Part shown: positions 15,024-20,780 of the stretch, one piece after another | How the letters are laid out: each line of letters opens with the position of its first letter | Numbering within the stretch: the first letter of the stretch is position 1 | Origin: an uncultured Phascolarctobacterium sp. | Lineage (GTDB): Bacteria > Bacillota > Negativicutes > Acidaminococcales > Acidaminococcaceae | DNA length: 20,780 nt | Direction of reading: 5' to 3' | Assembly: GCA_900545025.1 (NCBI GenBank) | Contig: UQXH01000029.1 | Location: 1-20,780 of the forward strand | The notes under the pieces: model-generated | Told to the model about the DNA's origin: nothing | What the model saw: only the letters and a program-made list of their open reading frames with translations | Databases searched by the model: none | Position numbers and translations under genes: made by a program

Positions 15024-15908
15024 ATGTTAGATTTATTAGTGCCTACTGTTGCGCAGGGCCTTTTATGGGCGGTAATGGCATTAGGCGTTTATGTTACTTT
15101 CAGAGTGCTTGATATAGCGGATCTGACTGTGGAAGGAAGCTTCCCGCTGGGAGCGGCAGCGGCAGCATCGCTTTTGGCGGCCGGCTACGGACCGCTGGCG
15201 GCAGTAGCGGCAGCAGCCGTAGCAGGTATGCTGGCCGGAGTTATTACCGGTATATTGCATACGAAGATGAAGATACCGGCGCTTTTGGCAGGTATCCTGA
15301 CTATGATTGCTTTGTATTCCGTAAATCTGCGGATTATGGGTAAGGCTAATTTGTCGTTGCTGGGTGTGGACACGACCTTTTCGCTTGTACGGGATATGTT
15401 GGGCTTGAGCAGTGCGGAAACGACTTTTATTGTCGGTTTGGCAGCAACGGTTTTAATTGGTTTATTTCTGTACTGGTTCTTTGGCACAGAAATCGGTGCG
15501 GCTATTCGTGCTACAGGCTTTAATCAGCAGATGATTCGCGCGCAAGGTGTAGATACCAACGTGACTATTATTTTGGGACTTTTGCTTAGCAATGCTCTGG
15601 TTGCTGTTTCCGGTGCGCTGGTAGCTCAAAGCAACGGCTTTGCCGATGTAGGTATGGGAACGGGTACGATCGTTATCGGACTTGCCTCTGTCATTATCGG
15701 CGAGGTGCTGTTCGGTACCCGCAGCTTTAAAAACTGCATGATTTCCGTTATCATGGGCTCTATCGTCTACCGCATCGTTATTGCCTTGGTACTGCAGATG
15801 GGTATGCCGCCTAACGATTTGAAATTATTTACCTCTGTGCTGGTAGCCTTTGCGCTTTCCATGCCGCTGCTGAAAAATAAGGTAAGTGCCAGAAAGGCGG
15901 TGCGTTAA
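15024..15908 (+). CDS. ABC transporter permease (TrpY-like)
   Basis: A 294-residue membrane protein with about eight to nine hydrophobic segments, belonging to the BPD_transp_2 branch found with TrpX-type binding proteins. Recognisable stretches are ALGVYVTFRVLDIADLTVEGSF-like text near residues 20-40 (key residues FRVLDIADLTVEGSFPLG), the EIGAAIRATGFNQQMIRAQGV cytoplasmic coupling region, and VSGALVAQSNGFADVGMGTGTIVIGLASVIIGE. The ATG at 15024 is chosen because GGAAGGATGG lies upstream and an earlier in-frame start would place charged residues (MVRWKDGS) ahead of it. It is separated by 2 bases from the ATPase gene. No convincing promoter is visible in 14936-15023, although one must exist. 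Confidence 0.9.
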   Translation: MLDLLVPTVAQGLLWAVMALGVYVTFRVLDIADLTVEGSFPLGAAAAASLLAAGYGPLAAVAAAAVAGMLAGVITGILHTKMKIPALLAGILTMIALYSVNLRIMGKANLSLLGVDTTFSLVRDMLGLSSAETTFIVGLAATVLIGLFLYWFFGTEIGAAIRATGFNQQMIRAQGVDTNVTIILGLLLSNALVAVSGALVAQSNGFADVGMGTGTIVIGLASVIIGEVLFGTRSFKNCMISVIMGSIVYRIVIALVLQMGMPPNDLKLFTSVLVAFALSMPLLKNKVSARKAVR

Positions 15909-15910
15909 AG

Positions 15911-16705
15911 ATGCTGCGAGTAGAAAATATTTATAAAACCTTCTTTCCCGGGACAATAAATGAAAAACGTGCGCTGCAGGGACTGAGCCTGCATCTTAAA
16001 CCGGGAGATTTTGCCACTGTTATCGGCGGCAACGGCGCAGGCAAGTCTACGACTCTGAATGCTATTGCTGGTGTGTTCGCTGTGGACAGCGGCAAGATTA
16101 TCATTGACGGAGAAGACCTTTCCAAGAAGCCGGAGCATAAACGGGCTAAGTATATCGGCCGTGTTTTTCAGGATCCGATGCTGGGAACAGCTGCCGGAAT
16201 GATGATTGAAGAAAATCTGGCTTTGGCAGCAAGACGCGGTAAGACGCCTGGTCTTGCCTGGAGCTTTAACGACGAACAGCATGAACGTTTTTATGAACTG
16301 CTTAAAGAGCTTGATTTGGGCCTGGAAGAACGTATGACTGCTAAGGTCGGTTTGCTGAGCGGCGGTCAGCGTCAGGCACTGACGCTGCTGATGGCAACTT
16401 TGAAGAAGCCCAAGCTGCTGCTTTTGGACGAGCATACGGCGGCGCTTGATCCTAAGACGGCAGAAAAGGTGTTGGGCCTGACGGATAAAATAGTCAAAAA
16501 AGATAACCTGACGACTTTGATGATTACTCATAATATGCGTGATGCGCTGCGTTTCGGCAACAGGCTGATTATGCTGCACAACGGCAGGGTTATTATCGAC
16601 GTGCAGGGAGACGAAAAGAAAAACCTTCAGATTCCTGATTTGCTGGAAATGTTTGAAAAAGCCAGCGGCGACACTATGGACAGTGACAGACTGCTTCTGG
16701 GCTAA
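15911..16705 (+). CDS. ABC transporter ATP-binding protein (TrpZ-like)
   Basis: A 264-residue ATPase with all standard motifs. Walker A GGNGAGKST is at 39-47, the Q-loop is in VFQDP near 86-89, the signature LSGGQ is at 149-153, Walker B LLLLDE ends at D173-E174, and the switch histidine is H207 in MITHN. Its place 2 bases after the permease and its type fit an importer completed by the TrpX-like lipoprotein at 13459, although the genes are split by the EamA gene. The ribosome binding site AAGGCGGTG lies in the end of the permease gene. Confidence 0.92.
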   Translation: MLRVENIYKTFFPGTINEKRALQGLSLHLKPGDFATVIGGNGAGKSTTLNAIAGVFAVDSGKIIIDGEDLSKKPEHKRAKYIGRVFQDPMLGTAAGMMIEENLALAARRGKTPGLAWSFNDEQHERFYELLKELDLGLEERMTAKVGLLSGGQRQALTLLMATLKKPKLLLLDEHTAALDPKTAEKVLGLTDKIVKKDNLTTLMITHNMRDALRFGNRLIMLHNGRVIIDVQGDEKKNLQIPDLLEMFEKASGDTMDSDRLLLG

Positions 16706-16712
16706 AAATATC

Positions 16713-16742
16713 AAAGCACCGGTATATGCCGGTGCTTTTTCT
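16713..16742 (+). terminator. Terminator after the ABC transporter genes
   Basis: AAAGCACCGG (16713-16722) pairs perfectly with CCGGTGCTTT (16729-16738) and is followed by Ts. It ends 8 bases past the ATPase stop. Confidence 0.92.
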
Positions 16743-16745
16743 TTG

Positions 16746-16774
16746 TTTATTGTTAGAAGGAAATGCTTTATAAT
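16746..16774 (+). promoter_or_regulatory. Promoter of the HAD phosphatase / amidohydrolase pair
   Basis: A perfect -10 TATAAT (16769-16774) has TTTATT (16746-16751) 17 bases upstream as a weak -35. It is 34 bases before the phosphatase start and directly follows the previous terminator. Confidence 0.55.
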
Positions 16775-16808
16775 AAACAGTAAAGTTTAAAATACACGGG
16801 AGGATATT

Positions 16809-17612
16809 ATGGCTGATTTAAAGCGGCTGCAACAGATAAAATGCTTTCTTTTTGATATGGACGGTACCATCAATCTGGGTAATACGCTGATACCGGGGAT
16901 GGAGGGCTTTTTTGACAAGCTGAAAGAGAAAGGCAGGGATTACTACCTGCTGACAAATAATTCTTCTAAGGGACATGGACACTATGTTGAAAAAATGAAT
17001 AGATTAGGCGTGCCTGTAACTTATGATGATATTCTGATTTCGTCGGATGCGTTCACCAATTATATGCATAAGACGAAGCCCTGCGCTAAGCTTTTTGTAT
17101 TGGGGACACCGCAGCTGGAAGAGACTATTACCAAGGCTGGCTTTACTCTCAGCAGCAGTCTGGAAGAGGGAGCAGATTATGTGGTGGTCGGCTTTGATAT
17201 GACGCTGGCGTATGAGAAGCTGGCTATTGCCTGCAGGCTTATCGACCGCGGCGTGCCCTATGTGGCTACTCATCCTGATGTACGCTGCCCTATTGAAGGC
17301 GGGGAGTTTATCCCTGACTGCGGAGCCATGCTGCAGCTGATTGAAACAGCTACGGGCAAAAAGCCGCAGCTTATCTTCGGTAAGCCTTATCAGTATATGG
17401 TTGATGTGGTACTGGATAAAACAGGTTATAGAAAAGAAGAAATTGCCATGGTAGGCGACAGGTTGTCAACCGATATCGCCTTCGGTTTAAATAACGGTAT
17501 TCTTTCTGTCATGGTGCTTACCGGTGAGGCAAGCATGCAGGATGTGGAGCAAGGTGACATCAAGCCTGATATTATCCTGCCTCATGCGGCTGAAATCTTA
17601 AAATATCTGTAA
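16809..17612 (+). CDS. HAD-IIA family phosphatase (NagD/p-nitrophenylphosphatase-like)
   Basis: A 267-residue HAD-superfamily hydrolase. Motif I is FDMDGTI with nucleophile D16 and acid/base D18. Motif II is LLTNNSS (T49). The large C2 cap lies between motifs II and III. Motif III lysine is in IFGKPYQY, and motif IV is VGDRLSTDI. This is the NagD-like HAD-IIA architecture, cytoplasmic and magnesium-dependent, generally acting on small phosphates such as sugar phosphates or nucleotides. The exact substrate is unknown. GGGAGG lies 6 bases before the ATG. It is followed after 19 bases by an M20 amidohydrolase, probably in the same transcript. Confidence 0.92.
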   Translation: MADLKRLQQIKCFLFDMDGTINLGNTLIPGMEGFFDKLKEKGRDYYLLTNNSSKGHGHYVEKMNRLGVPVTYDDILISSDAFTNYMHKTKPCAKLFVLGTPQLEETITKAGFTLSSSLEEGADYVVVGFDMTLAYEKLAIACRLIDRGVPYVATHPDVRCPIEGGEFIPDCGAMLQLIETATGKKPQLIFGKPYQYMVDVVLDKTGYRKEEIAMVGDRLSTDIAFGLNNGILSVMVLTGEASMQDVEQGDIKPDIILPHAAEILKYL

Positions 17613-17631
17613 GGAAAGGCAGAGTGAATAT

Positions 17632-18873
17632 ATGGCGATAAACAGTGCAAGAATGCAGAATACTTTGCAGAAGCTGGCAGAATTTGGCGCTTTGCCTGAA
17701 GGTGGTACCAGCAGACTGACCTACAGTAAAGAGTTTATGCAGGCGCAGGCATATCTGAAACAGGAAATGCAGGCTATAGGTATGACGACAGAGGTGGACG
17801 CTGCAGGTAATCTTATCGGTACGCTGCAGGGCGCGCAGCCGCAGCTGCCGCCTGTCATGAGCGGGTCTCATCTTGATACGGTACCGCACGGCGGTAATTT
17901 TGACGGTGCGTTGGGTATTGTAGCAGCTTTAGAAGTAGCGCGCAGCTGGCAGGAGGAAGGCTACGTGCCTAAGCGCAGCCTGCAGGTGATTGCTACAGCG
18001 GAGGAAGAAGGCACAGCCTTTGGCATGGCCTGCTTTGGTGTACGGGTGCGCAGCGGAGAGTTTAAAGGACAGGAGGCTGCAGGGATAAAATGTAACGGCA
18101 GAGCTGGAACTCTGGCAGACTGCCTGCGGGAGGCCGGTTTACCACAAGATGCACTGACCAGTGCTGCCTGCGGTTTACATGATTTGGCAGCTTTTGTGGA
18201 GCTGCATATAGAGCAGGGCGCGGAGCTGGACGAACAGCAGCTGGAAGCAGGAGTGGTAACGCATATCGTTGGTTATGACCGACTGCATCTAACTTTTGGC
18301 GGCGAAGCAAATCATGCCGGTACTACGGCTATGCGTCGCCGTAAGGATGCGGCTGCTGCCGGAGCGGAAGTGATTATTGCCGTACGTGACCTGGCACGCC
18401 GGGATAAACGCTTTGTGGCTACAGTAGGAAAGTTTAGCGTGGAGCCTAATGTGCCTAATATCGTACCGGGCAGAGTCAGCCTTTGCATCGAAACACGTTC
18501 TTATGATGATGCTATTTTGCGTGAGGTAAGAGCGCAGGTTGTAAATATTATTGAAGCTGCCGCCGCTGCTAATGGTGTGACATGGCAGACTGACGGTGAT
18601 TTCCATGTGCCTGCTGTGCCGCTGTCTGAACGTTTAGTTACAGCAGCATGTGCAGAAGCTGATAAATTGCAGCTACACTATCGTACTCTGCCAAGCTGGG
18701 CAGGGCATGATGCCCAGGTTTTTGCAGGCAGCGGTGTTCCGACTGTGATGCTTTTCGTACCCAGTGTGGGCGGTATCAGTCATGCCCCCGAAGAATACAG
18801 TACACCGGAAAATATTTTCCGCGGCTGTTTACTGTTAGAAAGTGTTCTTAAAAGACTGACGGAAGAAATGTGA
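17632..18873 (+). CDS. M20 family Zn-dependent amidohydrolase (carbamoylase / allantoate amidohydrolase type)
   Basis: A 413-residue enzyme of the hydantoinase/carbamoylase branch of M20. Metal-site motifs are GSHLDTVPHGGNFDGALG (H80 and D91), ATAEEEGTAFG (124-130), FVELHIEQGAEL, the HAGTTAMRRRKDA substrate loop, and the C-terminal PSWAGHDAQVF and GGISHAPEEYS. Relatives hydrolyse N-carbamoyl-amino acids, allantoate, ureidoglycine or beta-ureidopropionate. No hydantoinase, dihydropyrimidinase or allantoin genes are adjacent, so the substrate is open. The AAGGAAAGG site is about a dozen bases upstream, which is a long spacing. An in-frame ATG 21 bases downstream is a possible alternative start. 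Confidence 0.9.
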   Translation: MAINSARMQNTLQKLAEFGALPEGGTSRLTYSKEFMQAQAYLKQEMQAIGMTTEVDAAGNLIGTLQGAQPQLPPVMSGSHLDTVPHGGNFDGALGIVAALEVARSWQEEGYVPKRSLQVIATAEEEGTAFGMACFGVRVRSGEFKGQEAAGIKCNGRAGTLADCLREAGLPQDALTSAACGLHDLAAFVELHIEQGAELDEQQLEAGVVTHIVGYDRLHLTFGGEANHAGTTAMRRRKDAAAAGAEVIIAVRDLARRDKRFVATVGKFSVEPNVPNIVPGRVSLCIETRSYDDAILREVRAQVVNIIEAAAAANGVTWQTDGDFHVPAVPLSERLVTAACAEADKLQLHYRTLPSWAGHDAQVFAGSGVPTVMLFVPSVGGISHAPEEYSTPENIFRGCLLLESVLKRLTEEM

Positions 18874-18886
18874 AAAACTATAAAAT

Positions 18887-18965
18887 AAAACCACCTTTTC
18901 TGAATCCTATGTAACCTAAAAGTGAGATGAAGCTTTTGGATGCATAGTTCAGTGAAGGTGGTTTT
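18887..18965. terminator. Long multi-segment hairpin between convergent genes
   Basis: The outer arms AAAACCACCTT (18887-18897) and AAGGTGGTTTT (18955-18965) are perfect. Inside them TGAA/TTCA, CTATG/CATAG and CCTAAAAG/CTTTTGG also pair, making one 79-base imperfect stem. Read on the minus strand the stem is followed by TTTTATTTT, a good terminator for the nicotinamidase gene; on the plus strand the arm itself ends in TTTT. A perfect palindrome CTGTTGCAACAG follows at 18967-18978. Most terminators here are far shorter. Confidence 0.7.
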
Positions 18966-18987
18966 GCTGTTGCAACAGGGTTTTTAA

Positions 18988-19626
18988 TTACAGGTTGGCA
19001 AGGTCGGCGGCGCAGTCGACAAAGCGCACGCCTGCAGCTTTCATTTCCTGCATGGCGCTGGCGATAGTATCGGGAGCTATGCCGCGGCAGGCAGCTTTAT
19101 TGAGGATGACGTCGAAGCCGGCGCGGCGCAGCTGCAAGACGGTATTTTTGACACAGTAATCCGTTGCCAGGCCGCCGCAGATTACTGTAGTAATATTATG
19201 GCAGCGCAGATATTCGATAACGCCGGTAGACAGCTTATCGCCAAGGTCATGATAGCAGGCTCCGTAAGGATGCTTATCAGGCTCGATGCCTTTGAATACC
19301 TGGAAAGCATAGGCGTTGGGGTCAAGGCCATTGATAAAGTCGAAACCTTTAGTGCCGACGATAGCGTGAGCAGGCCAGCGCAGGTCAAGATCAGGATAAC
19401 CGGCGATTGGCGTCAGCGGTGGGTTATCCGATGTGCTGAGCCACAAGGCGCTGGCAGAGTGAGCATCACGGGATGCTATGCGCAGACTGGCAAAAGCAGC
19501 CTGGGCGTTAAGCTCGGCGGCAATGGTATCACCTTCTGCTACGGGCAATTCATCGGGGCAGACAGGCGTAAAAGTGTTTTGTGCATCAATATCAAAAGCG
19601 GCAATAAATTTCTTTTCCGGCAGCAT
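18988..19626 (-). CDS. pncA: Nicotinamidase (isochorismatase-like cysteine hydrolase)
   Basis: A 212-residue cysteine hydrolase expected to turn nicotinamide into nicotinate for NAD salvage. The catalytic triad is visible: D14 in FDIDAQNTF, K112 in VFKGIEPDK and C158 in ATDYCVKNT. Metal ligands D54 and H56 (SRDAH) and H87 (RWPAH) match the PncA pattern, together with the RWPxH and GTKGFDF segment. The ATG at 19626 has AAGGAG 8 bases upstream; an in-frame GTG 9 bases earlier overlaps that site and was rejected. It is transcribed divergently from the metal transporter operon and has its own promoter (minus strand, 19720-19692). Confidence 0.9.
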   Translation of the reverse strand: MLPEKKFIAAFDIDAQNTFTPVCPDELPVAEGDTIAAELNAQAAFASLRIASRDAHSASALWLSTSDNPPLTPIAGYPDLDLRWPAHAIVGTKGFDFINGLDPNAYAFQVFKGIEPDKHPYGACYHDLGDKLSTGVIEYLRCHNITTVICGGLATDYCVKNTVLQLRRAGFDVILNKAACRGIAPDTIASAMQEMKAAGVRFVDCAADLANL

Positions 19627-19673
19627 GAAAATCACTCCTTATTTGTGCTGGTAAATATGAAAAGGAAGAAATG

Positions 19674-19712
19674 TTTTCTTTATTATCGTATATTGTAGTA
19701 TAATAAAGAAAA
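19674..19712. promoter_or_regulatory. 13-bp inverted repeat across the divergent pncA / metal-transporter promoters
   Basis: TTTTCTTTATTAT (19674-19686) and ATAATAAAGAAAA (19700-19712) are perfect inverted copies around a 13-base centre. The centre and right arm contain the minus-strand -10 and the plus-strand TATAAT. An operator for a metal-sensing regulator of the Zur/MntR kind is plausible from the downstream gene, but the sequence does not match the Bacillus Zur consensus well. Confidence 0.6.
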
Positions 19713-19720
19713 TTTGACAA
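19692..19720 (-). promoter_or_regulatory. Sigma-A promoter of pncA
   Basis: On the minus strand, TTGTCA (19720-19715) and TACAAT (19697-19692) are 17 bases apart, each matching 5 of 6 consensus positions, and lie 66 bases before the pncA start codon. Confidence 0.65.
19699..19704 (+). promoter_or_regulatory. Likely -10 element of the metal-transporter operon
   Basis: A perfect TATAAT lies 58 bases before the znuA-like start and overlaps the right arm of the inverted repeat by five bases. The -35 (TTCTTT, 17 bases upstream) is poor, so activation or a different promoter is possible. A perfect TTGACA at 19714-19719 lacks a good -10 at a usable distance. Confidence 0.4.
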
Positions 19721-19761
19721 ATTATTATAGCAGAAAAATAAATGTTCTAAGGAGGTAATGC

Positions 19762-20637
19762 ATGAAGAAGATTTTTTTGCTGATTATGCTGCTGGCGTTG
19801 TTAACCAGTGGCTGTGCTGACAAAGGAAAGGAACAAGATAAACTGCAGGTGACGGCAAGCTTTTATCCGATGGCAGAATTTGCCAGAGCTGTCGGCGGCG
19901 ATAAAGCGCAGGTGACTACGCTGGTGCCGGATGGCGCTGAGCCTCATGACTGGGAGCCTTCGCCGCGAGACCTGACCAAAATTGGCCGGTCGCAGCTCTT
20001 TGTATATAATGGATTGGTAGAGCCTTGGGCAGAGCAGGCCCTGCAGGCTGTGGCAGAGCGAAAGGTTTTGTCTGTACAGGCTGGCAGCGGTTTGTACGAT
20101 AACGGCAGTAAGCAGGACCCGCATGTCTGGATAAGCCCTAAAAAAGCCATGATAGAGGTACAGCGTATTACGGAAGCGTTCTGCGAGGCTGATGCTGCCA
20201 ATGCTGCTTACTATCAGGCTAACTGCAGGCAATATCTGGAACAGCTGCAGCAGCTGGATAAGCAGATGCAGGAAATAGCAGCTTCGGCGCAGAAAAAGGT
20301 ATTTATAACTTCTCATGCAGCTTTTGGTCATCTTGCTGCCGATTATGGCTTGAGACAGCTGGCAGTGAGCGGCTTGTCGCCGCAGGCGGAGCCTACGCCT
20401 GCAGACTTGCAGCGTCTGGCTGGTATTGTCAAGCAGGAGCAGGTAGGCTATATCTTTTTTGAAACTCTCTCTGATCCGCGTATTGCGCAGGTGCTGGCTA
20501 AAGAAACCGGTGCCGAGACGGCGGTGCTTGATCCTTTGGAAGGCTTGAGTGAGGAAGGGCGTAAGGAGAATTTGGATTATATTAAGATTATGCAGCGCAA
20601 TATAGATAATTTGAAGCTGGCGCTGCTGGTGCAGTAA
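19762..20637 (+). CDS. znuA: Zinc/manganese ABC transporter substrate-binding lipoprotein (ZnuA-like)
   Basis: A 291-residue cluster A-I metal-binding lipoprotein. The lipobox LTSGC gives lipid-anchored C18. The metal ligands read H62 (GAEPHDWEPSP), H120 (QDPHVWISP) and H184 (ITSHAAFGHLAADYGL), with an acidic fourth site such as D256 (AVLDPLEG). SGLSPQAEPTPADL is typical of the ZnuA/AdcA side. There is no His-rich loop between H62 and H120, so zinc versus manganese cannot be settled by sequence. AAGGAGG lies 6 bases before the ATG. The ATPase gene follows 9 bases after the stop. Confidence 0.9.
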   Translation: MKKIFLLIMLLALLTSGCADKGKEQDKLQVTASFYPMAEFARAVGGDKAQVTTLVPDGAEPHDWEPSPRDLTKIGRSQLFVYNGLVEPWAEQALQAVAERKVLSVQAGSGLYDNGSKQDPHVWISPKKAMIEVQRITEAFCEADAANAAYYQANCRQYLEQLQQLDKQMQEIAASAQKKVFITSHAAFGHLAADYGLRQLAVSGLSPQAEPTPADLQRLAGIVKQEQVGYIFFETLSDPRIAQVLAKETGAETAVLDPLEGLSEEGRKENLDYIKIMQRNIDNLKLALLVQ

Positions 20638-20646
20638 GGATATAAA

Positions 20647-20780
20647 ATGGAGAAAATCATCAGGATTGAAAACCTTGGCTTTGACTATGGCGAAGGATGG
20701 GTGTTTCATAAATTGAATCTGGAAATAGAGCAGGGAGATTTTGTAGCTGTTATCGGCGCTAATGGTGCTGGTAAGAGTAC
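20647..20780 (+). CDS. znuC: Metal ABC transporter ATP-binding protein (ZnuC-like), cut by the window end
   Basis: The first 44 codons of an ABC ATPase starting MEKIIRIENLGFDYGEGW, with Walker A GANGAGKS at the window edge. The start ATG at 20647 has AAGG(A), which overlaps the TAA stop of the upstream gene. Its position directly after the ZnuA-like lipoprotein makes it the ATPase of the same importer. A permease gene is expected beyond the window. Confidence 0.85.
   Translation, partial: MEKIIRIENLGFDYGEGWVFHKLNLEIEQGDFVAVIGANGAGKS

Noticed and set aside
18950..18985. T-box-like GGTGG segment before a T run
   Set aside because: The GGTGG is one arm of a simple inverted repeat after a stop codon, with no downstream plus-strand gene to control.
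1..20780. Very frequent CTGCAG hexamer across the window
   Set aside because: Most copies fall in reading frames as Leu-Gln, Ala-Ala or similar codon pairs, or their antisense. Codon preference explains them without a special DNA motif. A whole-genome count against a Markov model would be needed to argue otherwise.

Overview
The window reads as a low-to-medium GC Firmicutes chromosome, perhaps a Negativicutes member. The reasons are strong AAGGAG/GGAGG ribosome binding sites, a fused CobA-HemD protein, lipoproteins with a classical lipobox, and tetrapyrrole genes that stop at the siroheme/cobalamin branch. The lineage is inference. There are no mobile elements, CRISPR arrays or rRNA genes, and no gene-free stretch longer than about 215 bases.

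Layout. (1) 1-256: a tRNA-Lys(TTT) with its terminator, a tight cluster of five DnaA-box-like 9-mers, and the terminator of the operon arriving from the right. (2) 257-6905, minus strand: six genes, sirC-hemA-hemC-cobA/hemD-hemB-hemL, with overlaps or very short gaps. Together they encode every step from glutamyl-tRNA to uroporphyrinogen III, precorrin-2 and sirohydrochlorin. (3) 7121-9329, plus: a cysteine-rich DUF1847 protein and a RocB-like M20 peptidase, separated by a strong hairpin. (4) 9383-13280, plus: a five-gene operon of DhaL, DhaK, an LsrF-like class I aldolase/thiolase, a small VOC-fold protein and a SorC-family regulator. It has a clear promoter whose spacer is filled by a 20-bp palindrome. 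(5) 13367-16740: an ABC uptake system of the TrpXYZ type. Its lipoprotein gene is cut off from the permease and ATPase genes by an oppositely oriented single-domain EamA gene. (6) 16746-18965: a HAD-IIA phosphatase and an M20 amidohydrolase of the carbamoylase/allantoate type. (7) 18988-20780: a nicotinamidase (minus) divergent from a zinc/manganese ABC transporter operon, whose ATPase gene runs off the window. A 13-bp inverted repeat covers the divergent promoters.

The most interesting unit is the DhaL-DhaK-LsrF-VOC-SorC operon. It supplies the same set of roles as the AI-2 processing part of the lsr system (kinase, possible isomerase, LsrF-type C-C cleavage, SorC/LsrR-type repressor), but with an unrelated kinase and an unrelated candidate isomerase. 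It has no transporter of its own. Its substrate cannot be told from sequence. A ketose or diketone that is phosphorylated and then cleaved toward dihydroxyacetone phosphate is the natural hypothesis. Other points worth attention are the DnaA-box cluster beside tRNA-Lys, the loss of the usual active-site aspartate in the SirC-like protein, and the operator-like inverted repeats at two promoters.
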